This document shows, in pieces, positions 25,431 through 34,730 of a DNA stretch of 64,000 bases (within the stretch, counting starts at the first letter, position 1; each line of letters starts with the position of its first letter). The stretch comes from JASHVB01 sp035523995 (GTDB lineage: Bacteria > Pseudomonadota > Alphaproteobacteria > Acetobacterales > Acetobacteraceae). A program made the position numbers and the translations under genes. Location of the stretch: positions 166,390 through 230,389 of the forward strand of contig DATKPQ010000045.1 of assembly GCA_035523995.1 (NCBI GenBank), read 5' to 3'. The notes under the pieces are model-generated. The model had not been told where the DNA came from and made no database searches. It saw nothing but the letters and a program-made list of their open reading frames with translations.

Positions 25431-27419
25431 ATGCGCGCGATTCTTGCGTTGCTGGCAACGACCTTGATCACTCCCGCATTGGCCGATGAACCGGCCACCG
25501 CGGACCAGACAATTCCGCCTTTGGTCGTGACCGCGACGCGCGTTCCCACCCCGGCGGACGAAATACCGGCCGGCGTCACGGTGATCACGCGGCAGGACAT
25601 CGAGACCTACGGCTACAACACACTGGTGGACGCGCTGCGATCGGTACCGGGGCTGCGCGTCGTGCAGTCCGGCGGGCCGGGCGGGCAGGCCAGCGTGTTC
25701 ATCCGCGGCAACGATTCGGATGCCGTGCTGGTGTTGCGCGACGGCATGCCAATCAACGATGCGTCGGATTCCGATGGTGCATTCAATTTTGGCGTCGATA
25801 CGCTGGCCGACGTGCAGCGGATCGAGATCATTCGCGGGCCGATGGCGTCGGTATATGGTTCGGGCGCGATCGGCGGCGTGATCAACCTGATCACCCGCCG
25901 CGGAGACCAGCAAGGGGCGCACCGGGAAGGCGATTTGTCGGGTGGCTATCCGGCGCAAATTCGTGGCAGCGCGGTGGCGTCCGGCATCGAAGGGCCATTC
26001 GATTATGCTTTGATCCTGGAATCGCAGTCGCAGCGCGGCTACGACAGCACGCCGCAGCGCGAGTCTATCTATACCGGCGTGCCGCAGGGTTATCGCGATC
26101 GTCTGGTGACCCTGAATCTTGGCTATACGATGGTGCCTGGCACGCGGCTTTCTCTGCTGCTGCGTGCACATGAATCGGTCTTTGGGTTCAATGAGTTGGG
26201 CGATCCGACGTTCGATGATGCCAACGCGACCGGCACGGACGATAGTCTGCTGGGGCGCATCGGGGCCACGTCGAACTTGTTCGGCGGCACATGGCAAACC
26301 AGCGTTTTCCTGGGACGCGAGCAAGACGATCGGCGGTACTATGAGCCGCTGAATTCGGCTGACGTGAACAATATGGCAATGGTGGACGACCGCTATCACA
26401 GCTATCGCACTGACCTGCAGTGGAACAACACGATACACCTGAATGATCTGTTCCAGTCCGAAATGCTATCGGCAACCGATCTGACCTTTGGTTTCGAGCA
26501 TACTGCCGATACCGCGCATGTCCGATTGAACGACAGCTATTTCGGGTTTCCCTACATGCAGACGACATCCGCCTCGATGACCGACGACGCGGTGTATGTG
26601 GGTCTGCAAAGCACGCTGTTGCGGCGTCTGACGGTGACCACGCAGGTGCGGCAGGACTGGGAAGCGCCGAATGCGCCCACCACCTGGCGGGCCGGAGCCG
26701 TGTTCGATGCGTCGGAAATCGACACGCATTTCAAGGCCTCATATGGTACCGCCTTCCGCATGCCGTCGCTGTTCGATCGCTACGGTATTGATTCGTCGGG
26801 CTTCGTCGGTAATCCGAACCTGAAGCCGGAGAGCGCCCAGGGATGGGAGGCGGGCTTTACCACAACGCTGCCGGCCGCGGGGTTTAGCGATTTCGTCAGC
26901 TTCGACGCTACGTATTTCTATGAGCAACTGACGGATCTGATCGTGACGCAGTTTGTGTCGGCGACGGAGAGTACACCGGAGAACATCAACTCTGCACATC
27001 TTCAAGGCGTGGAGACGGATCTTACCTTGCATCCGGCGCGGTGGCTGTCGGTGCAAGGGACGTGGACCTACACGATCGCCAAGGCGATCGGCGGCGGCGA
27101 GCCTCTGCTGCGCCGGCCGCGCGATGCCGCGTCGGTGACGGCGGTTATCACGCCGCTGCCGGGGCTGAAAATTGCTCCGGAGCTGGACTACACGGGGCCG
27201 TTCGAGGATTTTTTGGTGAACGACCAAGGCTACAGCACAGCGGATATCGTCACGTCGCCGCAAGGGTCGATCGCGAATCTCACGATCACCTACGATGTGC
27301 GTCCGCAGATGCAGGTGTATTTGAGCAGTACGAATATGTTCTATTCGAAGTTCGAGCCGGCGAACGGGTATCAGATTCCTGGTCCGACGGTAGTGGTGGG
27401 GGTGCGGGTGCGACTGTAG
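25431..27419 (+). CDS. btuB: TonB-dependent cobalamin receptor (BtuB-like)
   Basis: 662 residues from ATG 25431, which has GGAGG 6 bases upstream. The signal peptide MRAILALLATTLITPALA is followed by a TonB box (PPLVVTATRV). The plug domain spans roughly residues 45-150 (EIPAGVTVITRQDIETYG, VFIRGNDSDAVLVLRDGMPIND, IEIIRGPMASVYGSGAIGGVINLITR). The barrel follows and ends VVVGVRVRL. Together with the cobalamin riboswitch this indicates active, TonB-driven import of B12 across the outer membrane. A longer frame starting at 25227 overlaps the riboswitch and is not real. No btuCDF genes are adjacent. Confidence 0.9.
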   Translation: MRAILALLATTLITPALADEPATADQTIPPLVVTATRVPTPADEIPAGVTVITRQDIETYGYNTLVDALRSVPGLRVVQSGGPGGQASVFIRGNDSDAVLVLRDGMPINDASDSDGAFNFGVDTLADVQRIEIIRGPMASVYGSGAIGGVINLITRRGDQQGAHREGDLSGGYPAQIRGSAVASGIEGPFDYALILESQSQRGYDSTPQRESIYTGVPQGYRDRLVTLNLGYTMVPGTRLSLLLRAHESVFGFNELGDPTFDDANATGTDDSLLGRIGATSNLFGGTWQTSVFLGREQDDRRYYEPLNSADVNNMAMVDDRYHSYRTDLQWNNTIHLNDLFQSEMLSATDLTFGFEHTADTAHVRLNDSYFGFPYMQTTSASMTDDAVYVGLQSTLLRRLTVTTQVRQDWEAPNAPTTWRAGAVFDASEIDTHFKASYGTAFRMPSLFDRYGIDSSGFVGNPNLKPESAQGWEAGFTTTLPAAGFSDFVSFDATYFYEQLTDLIVTQFVSATESTPENINSAHLQGVETDLTLHPARWLSVQGTWTYTIAKAIGGGEPLLRRPRDAASVTAVITPLPGLKIAPELDYTGPFEDFLVNDQGYSTADIVTSPQGSIANLTITYDVRPQMQVYLSSTNMFYSKFEPANGYQIPGPTVVVGVRVRL

Positions 27420-27554
27420 ATGAACCTTTCCCGAGCGTGGGAGGGGGCGGTTGTGCCGCGAAGCGGAGCAACCGAAGCGCCACGTTTGAGGCCTGCCCTG
27501 GATCTGATCTCGGGGTGATCGGGCCGGTAGGCGTTCATCGCATACCGACCCGGT

Positions 27555-27617
27555 CACCCTAACCCTCGATGCCTTCGGCGTCTCGACCTCTCCCGCTTCG
27601 CGGGCGAGGTTAGGGGG
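27555..27617. repeat. Intergenic palindrome (family B)
   Basis: CCTAACCCTCGATGCC...GGCGTCTCGACC is followed by CTCTCCCGCTTCGCGGGCGAGGTTAGG: nested inverted repeats able to form a strong hairpin. It ends at the ribosome site of the next gene. Related CTCTCCCGC...GCGGGAGAGG palindromes occur at about 32250 and 36001. Confidence 0.65.
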
Positions 27618-27618
27618 C

Positions 27619-28821
27619 ATGTGGTTCATCTCTTACGGCCTGCTTGGGCTGACACAGAACGGACTGGTGCCGGTGCTGATGCCGCTGGTCGCCTTGGGCA
27701 ACAGTGGCGCCGGGCTAACATACGCTGCCTTCTCCTTGCCCGGCCTGCTCGCGCCGGTGCTGGGCACCTGGGCCGACCGCACCGGCCGCCATCGCGACCT
27801 GCTGATCTGGGGAGCGATCGCCGCCGGCTTGCTGCTGCTGCCGTTCGAATGGGCGCCGGAGCCGGTGCGTCTGTTGCTCGCGGCCGGCGCCGGCCTGGGG
27901 GTGATGGCCACCACTACCGCTGGCAACGTGCTCGCCATCCAGGATCAGGCCGAGGACCAGTGGGACTCGCGTGTTGCACGGCTGCAACGCTTCATCAGTG
28001 CTGGCCAGGTGATCGGCCTGGTTCTGGCCGGCCTGCTGGCGAGCGCCCATCCCGGAGACGGCTTCATCTTCGCCGCCGCCGCTCTGCTGGTGGCCGGCGC
28101 GCTGGCGATCCCGTCGGCGCCCGGGCGTGCGCCGCGCGACTCTGCGGCGAAGCCGCCGCCGCGGCCGATGGTGGGGGGCGATGCGGGCATCTCTGGTCCG
28201 CATCACCGCGGGCATCACATCACCTGGGGCGAACTTGTCGCCTATCTCAGCGTGATCAACCGCCCGTTGCGGCGATTCCTAATTGTCTGGCTGATCGCCT
28301 ATCCCGCGATGAACGGCTTTGCCACATTGTTCCCCGTCGCCATGACGCGGCAGTTCGGCATGAGCCCGATTTGGCCGTCGAGCGCCTACGCCATCGGCGT
28401 CGGAGCCAGCCTGCTGCTGTACGGGCCTGTGGGATTGGCGACCCACCGCGTGGGCGGTGGCAAGATCCTGATGGCGGGTCTTGGCGGCCGGCTGGTATTG
28501 CTCCTTCTCCTGGCGCTGTTGGGGCTGCTGCGCGGCGACTGGGTCAGCGGACTGGTGTTGTTCGGCTTCGCGCTGGTGCAGTTCGTGTGGCCATTGCTGG
28601 CGGTGGGGGCGAACTCGCTGTCCGTTCGATTGGCACCCTCGGCGCGCGGGGAAAGCGTTGGCTTGTTCAACGCCGCCACCGCGCTGTCCGCGGCGGTGGG
28701 ATCGGCCTTGGCGGGCGTAGTGTTCGGGGCAGGCGGGTTTGCCGCTCTGTCCGGCGCCGCGTTCGTGGCGGCGGGCGTGGCGGCGGTTCTTGTATGGGCC
28801 TGGTTGGCGCGGGCCGGGTAA
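27619..28821 (+). CDS. MFS transporter with His-rich central loop
   Basis: 400 residues with about 12 hydrophobic segments. The first loop carries LGTWADRTGRHRDLL, resembling MFS motif A. The central cytoplasmic loop includes the His-rich SGPHHRGHHITWGE. GMSPIWPSSAYAIGVGASLLLYGPVG starts the second half. The substrate is unknown. It follows the btuB-like gene by 199 bases and could be read through from the cobalamin-controlled transcript, but the intervening palindrome may terminate it. A role in B12 or cobalt handling would be speculation. Confidence 0.82.
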   Translation: MWFISYGLLGLTQNGLVPVLMPLVALGNSGAGLTYAAFSLPGLLAPVLGTWADRTGRHRDLLIWGAIAAGLLLLPFEWAPEPVRLLLAAGAGLGVMATTTAGNVLAIQDQAEDQWDSRVARLQRFISAGQVIGLVLAGLLASAHPGDGFIFAAAALLVAGALAIPSAPGRAPRDSAAKPPPRPMVGGDAGISGPHHRGHHITWGELVAYLSVINRPLRRFLIVWLIAYPAMNGFATLFPVAMTRQFGMSPIWPSSAYAIGVGASLLLYGPVGLATHRVGGGKILMAGLGGRLVLLLLLALLGLLRGDWVSGLVLFGFALVQFVWPLLAVGANSLSVRLAPSARGESVGLFNAATALSAAVGSALAGVVFGAGGFAALSGAAFVAAGVAAVLVWAWLARAG

Positions 28822-28930
28822 GCGACTGAGACCGTCGCGGAATTGGCGAATCAATTCACCTGGCATGCTTCGGCCGGGATTGGTGAAGACCATGGCGTCA
28901 GGGAAAGTGTCGGCGGGTCGATGCACCGCA

Positions 28931-29209
28931 TCACCGAAGGGTCACCGCCGCGCGATCATCATCGCGCTGCCCCCTCGCCTCCGCCCGCCAATGGGCTCGA
29001 TCACCGGGCTGCGGCCAGGCCTGCGCCTTCAACTCATGCAGCAGTGCTTGCGCGAGACGGGACCTGACCGCGCGCAACTGGAACTGGCTTCGCCCGACGT
29101 CCTCATCCGCGAGACTTTCCCACTCGACCGAGTTCGCCGCGCAATGGCGTAGCAATCCGGCCTGTCGCTCTGACCAGGTGAGGATGTCGCCATCGTAGCG
29201 GTCGTCCAT
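28931..29209 (-). pseudogene. DUF29-family protein, truncated at the C-terminus
   Basis: 92 codons starting at ATG 29209 behind a clear AGGAGG. MDDRYDGDILTWSERQAGLLRHCAAN and VEWESLADEDVGRSQFQLRAV match the DUF29 opening, and LAQALLHELKAQAWP with HWRAEARGQRDDDRAAV matches its middle. Family members usually continue for about 50 residues (TPSMRQRI...). Here the frame stops after VTLR, while a PSVMRCID-like continuation sits in another frame at about 28900-28935. This suggests a frameshift. DUF29 proteins are common in multiple copies in cyanobacteria and proteobacteria, function unknown. Confidence 0.65.
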
Positions 29210-29414
29210 CCCGGCCTCCTGCATGTGAGGCGTGACCCATCGTAGTAGCCTGGCACCCGCAAGGCGAATGCTGTGGCCAAGTCCGACGGATCGCTTCGCC
29301 GGCTGATCGGCCGGTTGGCAATCGGCCAATCGTTCCTTCGGGATGCCGGTCGGACGTAGGATGGCAGGGCACCACCGCCCCCGCTATATCGGCCAGACAC
29401 AATCGATCCGCAGC

Positions 29415-31622
29415 ATGACCGACGCCAGCCCCACTCAAGCCGTTAACCAGGCCCTTGCCCGCGAGTTCGGCCTCAGCGGGGAAGAGTACACCAAGGTGCA
29501 GGAGATCATGGGCCGCACGCCGAGCCTGACGGAACTGGGCATAATCAGCGTCATGTGGTCGGAGCATTGCAGCTACAAGTCGTCGCGCGTCTGGCTGCGC
29601 CAGCTTCCGACCAAGCGCCCCTGGGTGATCCACGGGCCAGGCGAGAATGCTGGCGTGGTGGATATCGGCGACGGGCTGGCCGCCGTGTTCAAAATGGAGT
29701 CGCACAACCACCCCAGCTTTATTGAGCCATACCAGGGCGCGGCCACCGGCGTCGGCGGCATATTGAGGGACGTGTTCACTATGGGCGCGCGGCCGATCGC
29801 CAATCTGAACGCGCTGCGGTTCGGCTCGCCCGACCATCCCCGCACCAAGGCGATTGTGGATGGCGTGGTGCGCGGCATCGGCGGCTATGGCAATTGCGTC
29901 GGAGTTCCCACGGTCGGCGGCGAGGTCAATTTTCACCCCGCGTTCAACGGCAACCCACTGGTCAACGCCATGACGGTGGGAATCGCGCGTACCGACCGAA
30001 TCTTTCTCAGTGCCGCCGCCGGAGTGGGCAACCCTGTGGTGTATGTCGGGTCCAAGACCGGCCGAGACGGCATCCATGGTGCTACCATGGCCAGCGCCGA
30101 ATTCGCCGCCGATTCTGAGGAGAAGCGCCCCACCGTACAGGTGGGCGATCCATTCACGGAGAAACTGCTGATTGAGGCCTGCCTGGAACTGATGGGCACC
30201 GACGCCATCGTCGCGATCCAGGACATGGGCGCCGCCGGCCTGACCAGTTCCAGCGTGGAGATGGCCGGCAAGGGTGGCGTCGGGATAGAACTGGACCTGG
30301 ACAAGGTGCCCTCCCGCGAGACCGGCATGACCGCCTACGAGTTCATGCTGTCGGAAAGCCAGGAGCGCATGCTGATGGTCCTGCGTCCAGACCGCGAGGA
30401 CGTGGCGCGCGGGATCTTCGAAAAATGGGAACTGGATTTCGCGGTGATCGGCCATTTGACCGACACGGGCCGCATCGTCGTCCGCCATCGAGGCGTTGTC
30501 GAAGCCGACATCCCGCTGGCGCCACTCAACGACCAGGCGCCGCTTTATCACCGCCCGACCACGGAAACGCCGAAGCCAGAAATTCTGAACCCGGCGAAGG
30601 TGGAAGACCGCCTCGGCCTGACCGCCGCACTGCACAAGCTGGTTGCGTGCGGCGACCTGTGTTCTCGCGCCTGGATCTGGGACCAGTACGACAGCACCGT
30701 CGGCGGCATGACGGTGAAGCGCCCCGGTGCGGCCGACGCCGCGGTGGTGAAGCTTGAAGGTCACGACAGAGCGCTGGCGCTGACCACCGATTGTACGCCC
30801 CGCTATTGCGCCGCCGATGCGGAAGCCGGCGCCGCGCAGGCGGTGGCCGAGGCCTGGCGTAACCTTACCGCAGTCGGGGCACGTCCGCTTGCGATCACCG
30901 ATAACATGAATTTCGGCAACCCGGAGAAGCCGGAGATCATGGGCCAGTTCGCCGCGGCCATCCGCGGGATGGCCGCCGTCTGCGAGGCGTTGGATTTCCC
31001 GGTCGTCTCCGGCAATGTCAGCCTCTACAACGAGACGGAAGGTCAGGCGATTTTGCCGACGCCTGCGATCGGCGGTGTGGGCGTACTGGAGGAGGCCGCC
31101 AGCGCTGTGGGGCTGGCGCTGCCGCCCTGGCTGGATGTTGTGCTGATCGGTGCTACCAAGGGTTGGCTCGGTCAGTCGCTATGGCTGCGCGAGATTGCAG
31201 GGCGGGAAGAAGGCGCGCCACCGCCGCTCGACCTGGCCGCCGAACGCGCCAACGGCGATTTCGTGCGCGCCCAGATTCTGAACGGCACGGTGCGCGCCTG
31301 CCACGATGTATCCGATGGCGGCCTGCTGGTGGCTCTGGCCGAGATGGCGATGGCCAGCGGTGTCGGCGCCCGCACCTTCACCCACCCGCGCGACGTCCCC
31401 GGCCACGCCTTCTGGTTCGGCGAGGACCAGGGGCGCTACCTTGTCGCCGTCCCTGACGCCGGCGCTTTCATCCGTGCGGCGGAAGCGGCCGGCGTGCCGG
31501 CGCTACGCATCGGTACATCGGGGGGCAAGGATTTGACACTGCCCGACGGTGGCACAATATCCGTAGAGGCGTTGCGCGCGGCGCACGAACGATTCCTTCC
31601 GCTCTGGATGGACGCGACCTGA
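29415..31622 (+). CDS. purL: Phosphoribosylformylglycinamidine synthase subunit PurL
   Basis: 735 residues, the size of the small PurL that works with separate PurS and PurQ. Blocks include GIISVMWSEHCSYKSSR, KMESHNHPSFIEPYQGAATG, RDVFTMGARPIANLNALRFG and, in the second half, TDNMNFGNPEKPEIMGQF and CHDVSDGGLLVALAEMAM. It catalyses ATP-dependent amidation of FGAR to FGAM in purine synthesis. The start MTDASPTQAV at 29415 fits the family; the frame upstream to 29343 is ignored. purS and purQ are not in the window. It heads a purL-bolA-grxD cluster. Confidence 0.97.
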   Translation: MTDASPTQAVNQALAREFGLSGEEYTKVQEIMGRTPSLTELGIISVMWSEHCSYKSSRVWLRQLPTKRPWVIHGPGENAGVVDIGDGLAAVFKMESHNHPSFIEPYQGAATGVGGILRDVFTMGARPIANLNALRFGSPDHPRTKAIVDGVVRGIGGYGNCVGVPTVGGEVNFHPAFNGNPLVNAMTVGIARTDRIFLSAAAGVGNPVVYVGSKTGRDGIHGATMASAEFAADSEEKRPTVQVGDPFTEKLLIEACLELMGTDAIVAIQDMGAAGLTSSSVEMAGKGGVGIELDLDKVPSRETGMTAYEFMLSESQERMLMVLRPDREDVARGIFEKWELDFAVIGHLTDTGRIVVRHRGVVEADIPLAPLNDQAPLYHRPTTETPKPEILNPAKVEDRLGLTAALHKLVACGDLCSRAWIWDQYDSTVGGMTVKRPGAADAAVVKLEGHDRALALTTDCTPRYCAADAEAGAAQAVAEAWRNLTAVGARPLAITDNMNFGNPEKPEIMGQFAAAIRGMAAVCEALDFPVVSGNVSLYNETEGQAILPTPAIGGVGVLEEAASAVGLALPPWLDVVLIGATKGWLGQSLWLREIAGREEGAPPPLDLAAERANGDFVRAQILNGTVRACHDVSDGGLLVALAEMAMASGVGARTFTHPRDVPGHAFWFGEDQGRYLVAVPDAGAFIRAAEAAGVPALRIGTSGGKDLTLPDGGTISVEALRAAHERFLPLWMDAT

Positions 31623-31639
31623 GAGGGGAGACCGACCGC

Positions 31640-31873
31640 ATGGCGATGGCGGCGAGTGAGATCGAGGCGCTTATCAAGGCCGCACTCCCCGACGCGCAGG
31701 TGACGGTGGAAGACCTGGCCGGCGACGGCGACCACTACGCCGCCAAGGTCGTCTCCGCGACCTTCCGTGGCGTGCCACGCGTGAAGCAGCACCAGATCGT
31801 GTACGCGGCCCTGCGCGGCCGCATGGGGGGCGAGTTGCACGCCCTCGCGTTGCAGACCTCCGCACCCGAATAA
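31640..31873 (+). CDS. BolA family protein
   Basis: 77 residues with the BolA fold pattern: EIEALIKAALPDAQVTVEDLAGDGDHYAAKVVS, then FRGVPRVKQHQIVYAALRGRMG. The conserved His of RVKQHQ is present. In alphaproteobacteria this short BolA pairs with a CGFS glutaredoxin to carry [2Fe-2S] clusters; that glutaredoxin is the very next gene, 18 bases on. A GAGGGGAG ribosome site precedes it. Confidence 0.93.
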   Translation: MAMAASEIEALIKAALPDAQVTVEDLAGDGDHYAAKVVSATFRGVPRVKQHQIVYAALRGRMGGELHALALQTSAPE

Positions 31874-31891
31874 CCCAGGAGTTCGAGACCG

Positions 31892-32230
31892 ATGTCCGAT
31901 AGCCCCGTTTTCGACCGCATCCAGGGCGAGATCGAAGCGAATCCCGTGATGCTCTACATGAAAGGCACGCCGATGTTTCCGCAGTGCGGGTTCTCGGCAC
32001 GCGTGGTGCAGATCCTGTCGCACCTGAACGTACCGTTCGAGTCCGCCAACGTGTTGGAGGATATGGAACTGCGCGAGGGCATCAAGCAGTTCAGCCAGTG
32101 GCCCACCATCCCACAGCTTTATGTCGGCGGCGAGTTCGTTGGCGGCTGCGACATCATCATGGAGATGTTCCAGTCCGGCGAGCTGGAGACGCTGCTGGAA
32201 GAGAAGGGCGTGGCGCATAGCAAGGTGTAA
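31892..32230 (+). CDS. grxD: Monothiol glutaredoxin, Grx4 type
   Basis: 112 residues with the CGFS active site in MFPQCGFSARVVQIL, the preceding VMLYMKGTP, and WPTIPQLYVGGEFVGGCDIIMEMFQSGEL for glutathione binding. Such monothiol glutaredoxins bind a glutathione-ligated [2Fe-2S] cluster and pass it on with BolA. It is directly downstream of bolA, and together with purL forms the arrangement common in alphaproteobacteria. Confidence 0.95.
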   Translation: MSDSPVFDRIQGEIEANPVMLYMKGTPMFPQCGFSARVVQILSHLNVPFESANVLEDMELREGIKQFSQWPTIPQLYVGGEFVGGCDIIMEMFQSGELETLLEEKGVAHSKV

Positions 32231-32247
32231 CAACCGTAACGGATGTA

Positions 32248-32282
32248 CCCTCTTCCGCTTCGCTGGAGAGGGTCAGGGTGAT
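32248..32282. repeat. Intergenic palindrome (family B), possible terminator
   Basis: ACCCTCTTCCGCTTCGCTGGAGAGGGT is a hairpin placed 18 bases after the grxD stop. It is related to the elements at 27555 and 36000. It lacks a U-tract, so intrinsic termination is uncertain. Confidence 0.55.
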
Positions 32283-32386
32283 AGTGCTGCGGCGCCGCAG
32301 CCGTTAACTTAATCTTCACCGCCAGGGCCGAGACTGGCCGCAGCGCAGAGTTCGCGTCCGCGCCGCACAGCCCCTGGTGCAGCCCC

Positions 32387-33352
32387 TTGCGTATCACCGT
32401 TGTCACGCCGGCATACAACGCCGCCGGCACGATCGCCGACACGCTCCGCTCCGTCCTGGCGCAGTCGCATCGTGATGTGCACGTTGTTGTTGTGGACGAC
32501 GGCTCTGCCGACGATACCGCCGACATCGTTGCCAGCTGCCTCCCTGACCCGCGCCTGACCCTGCTGCGCCAACCCAACGCCGGCGTCTCCGCTGCCCGCA
32601 ACAGCGGCATGGAAGCAGCCCAGGGCAACGCTGTGTTGTTCCTCGATGCCGACGACTGGCTCGCGCCCACCGCGCTGGCAACGCTGGCTGCGGCATTGCA
32701 GGCGGCACCGGACGCGATCGCCGCGGTCGGCGCGTTTGCCAGGGTCGATGCGCCCGGCGGGCCGCCCAGCCGCGGCCGGTACCTTCCGGCTCGCGCACCG
32801 CGCGACCTTCTGCCAAGCCTGCTCGTTCGCAATGTGTTCGCCAATGGCGGCCACGTGCTGATCCGCGCCTCTGCCGCCCACCGCGCCGGACCATTCCGCC
32901 CAGACATAGCCTATGGCGAGGACTGGGAATTTTTCGTCCGCCTCGCCTTGCTGGGCCACTTCGCCTTCGTTCCGTCCCGCGACCCGGTACTGTTCTTGCG
33001 GTCCCGCGCCGCGGGTGCCTATCGCCGCCTGGCGGCCGACCCCGCAGCCTTCGCCCCGTGCACGACGGCCATCTTCGGCAACCCCGATTTGCTCGCGCGC
33101 TTCCCCCCCTCGTGCATTCCCGCCATCCGTCGGCGCGCCGAGGCGGAAAACGCCTGGATCGTCGGGCGCGAATGCATCCGTCACGGCCGTGTTGCCGAAG
33201 GGCGCCAATGGCTGGCTCGTTCCGTCGCCGCAGCACCATCATCCCGGCGCCTCGCCTTGCTGGTAGCGGCGCGCCTGCTTCCGGCACTGCCGCAGTCATG
33301 CCGTGGGCCGTTCAGGCCCTATCGCGACCACCCCGGTCCTGGTCAGTCCTGA
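32387..33352 (+). CDS. Family 2 glycosyltransferase
   Basis: 321 residues beginning with TTG (MRITVVTPAYNAAGTIADTL). The GT-A nucleotide-sugar site is clear: VVVDDGSADDTADIV, LRQPNAGVSAARNSGMEAAQG and the metal-binding DADD in LFLDADDWLAPT. Further on, IAYGEDWEFFVRLALLG contains the ED motif expected for the catalytic base. The donor and acceptor are unknown; no other polysaccharide genes are adjacent. The start lacks a strong ribosome site, but upstream codons are not family-like. Confidence 0.88.
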   Translation: MRITVVTPAYNAAGTIADTLRSVLAQSHRDVHVVVVDDGSADDTADIVASCLPDPRLTLLRQPNAGVSAARNSGMEAAQGNAVLFLDADDWLAPTALATLAAALQAAPDAIAAVGAFARVDAPGGPPSRGRYLPARAPRDLLPSLLVRNVFANGGHVLIRASAAHRAGPFRPDIAYGEDWEFFVRLALLGHFAFVPSRDPVLFLRSRAAGAYRRLAADPAAFAPCTTAIFGNPDLLARFPPSCIPAIRRRAEAENAWIVGRECIRHGRVAEGRQWLARSVAAAPSSRRLALLVAARLLPALPQSCRGPFRPYRDHPGPGQS

Positions 33353-33403
33353 ACTGACCTTCTCCGGTCATGCTGACGTCTGCCGAGGCGAAAAGTGCCC
33401 GGT

Positions 33404-33622
33404 ATGGCGAGCGTCTGGGAATACTCGCAGGCCAACAAGCTCTGTTGTCTCGTCTGGGACAGCTATGAGGCGATCGTCCACGTTGGCGAACGCGCTTGGC
33501 GCGTATTGATCACCGATCCCGGCCACATTCGATCCATGGGAAGCCGGGAGCGGACGTGTGTCAATCTTCAGGGCGGTTGGTATACTGTCCCGGTGGGGCT
33601 GGGTCGTACCGCATTGCTCTGA
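33404..33622 (+). CDS. Possible small hypothetical protein
   Basis: A 72-codon frame (MASVWEYSQANKLCCLVWDS...) in the 313-base gap before the aldo/keto reductase. Its codons end mostly in G or C like real genes here. There is no clear ribosome site or known family, and an equally long frame runs on the other strand. It may be a gene remnant. Nothing else is seen in 33353-33665. Confidence 0.3.
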   Translation: MASVWEYSQANKLCCLVWDSYEAIVHVGERAWRVLITDPGHIRSMGSRERTCVNLQGGWYTVPVGLGRTALL

Positions 33623-33665
33623 CACATTGCGCTTGTGTTTGCATAACGGAAAAAAAGCAGAAGGC

Positions 33666-34640
33666 ATGCAGCGTCGTCGCCTGGGTTCGTTGGAGGTTTC
33701 CGCAATCGGGCTTGGCTGCCTGACGCTGACCGCGGCCTATGGCACGCCGCCGCCGGAAACCGATGCGATCGCCATTATTCATCAGGCGCGTGAATCAGGT
33801 ATCGATTTGCTGGACACCTCCGATGCCTATGCCAGGGGCGCCAATGAGGAACTGATCGGCAAGGCGATCGCCGGCCGGCGTAACGACTTCGTCGTGGCGA
33901 GCAAATTCGGCAATCTGCGCCGGCCCGACGGCACCCCTGCTGCCGACGGACGGCCGGCGTACGTGAAGCAGGCCTGCGAGGCCAGCCTGCGGCGGCTGAA
34001 TGTCGAGACGATCGATCTCTATTACATCCATCGCATCGATACGGCGGTGCCGATCGAGGATACTGTCGGTGCGATGGCGGAGTTGGCACGCGCGGGCAAG
34101 GTGCGTGCGTTGGGAATCTCCGAGGCAGCATCAGCAACGATTCGCCGCGCCCACGCCGTGCATCCGATCAGCGCTGTGCAGATCGAATATTCGTTATGGA
34201 CGCGGCACGTGGAGGCCGAGGTCCTGGACCTCTGCCGCGACCTCGGGATCGGGTTCGTCGCGTACAGTCCGCTGGGCCGCGGCTTCCTCGCCGGGGCAAT
34301 CACTGTTGCGCCACAACAAGGTGATATGCGGCACGGGATGCCGCGGTTCTCCGGCGAGAATCTGCAGCGCAATCTGGCGCTCCTTGAGGAGTACCGGCGG
34401 ATCGCCGCGGCCGAGGGCTGTACGCCGGCACAACTTGCGCTGGCCTGGCTTCTCTCGCGCGAGCCGCAGGTAGTGCCGATTGCCAGCAGCAGCCGGCGCG
34501 ACCGATTGGCCGAGAATGCCGCGGCTGCGGACCTTGCCGTGTCAGCCGCGACCATGGCAGCTGTCGAGCGATTGTTTGTAGCTGGCCAGGTAGCCGGCGA
34601 GCGCTACGGCGCGATGGCCGCCCAGGCCGTCGGGCTATAA
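33666..34640 (+). CDS. Aldo/keto reductase
   Basis: 324 residues. The catalytic tetrad can be followed: Asp in LLDTSDAYARG with Tyr after it, Lys in FVVASKFGN, and His in LYYIHRID. The cofactor region includes AYSPLGRGFLAG and VVPIASSSRRDRL. The family uses NADPH to reduce aldehydes and ketones; the substrate is undefined. The closest general type is the AKR13/YghZ-like cluster. The start at 33666 (MQRRRLGSLEVSAIGLG) is the family-consistent one. purD follows 90 bases later on the same strand. Confidence 0.9.
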   Translation: MQRRRLGSLEVSAIGLGCLTLTAAYGTPPPETDAIAIIHQARESGIDLLDTSDAYARGANEELIGKAIAGRRNDFVVASKFGNLRRPDGTPAADGRPAYVKQACEASLRRLNVETIDLYYIHRIDTAVPIEDTVGAMAELARAGKVRALGISEAASATIRRAHAVHPISAVQIEYSLWTRHVEAEVLDLCRDLGIGFVAYSPLGRGFLAGAITVAPQQGDMRHGMPRFSGENLQRNLALLEEYRRIAAAEGCTPAQLALAWLLSREPQVVPIASSSRRDRLAENAAAADLAVSAATMAAVERLFVAGQVAGERYGAMAAQAVGL

Positions 34641-34730
34641 AGACACGCCGTGTCCGGTCATCGCGCGGCGCGGGCGACGCGCTTCGCAAAGTACCGTGTG
34701 GCCGGACGCCATGTAGGGACGGAGAGCGCG

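Noticed and set aside
28279..28926. Minus-strand frame containing ADTFPDAMVFTNPG
   Set aside because: Most of it is antisense to the MFS gene; at best its start is debris of the broken DUF29 gene.
33368..33667. 99-codon minus-strand frame
   Set aside because: No ribosome site or family; competes with an equally weak plus-strand frame.
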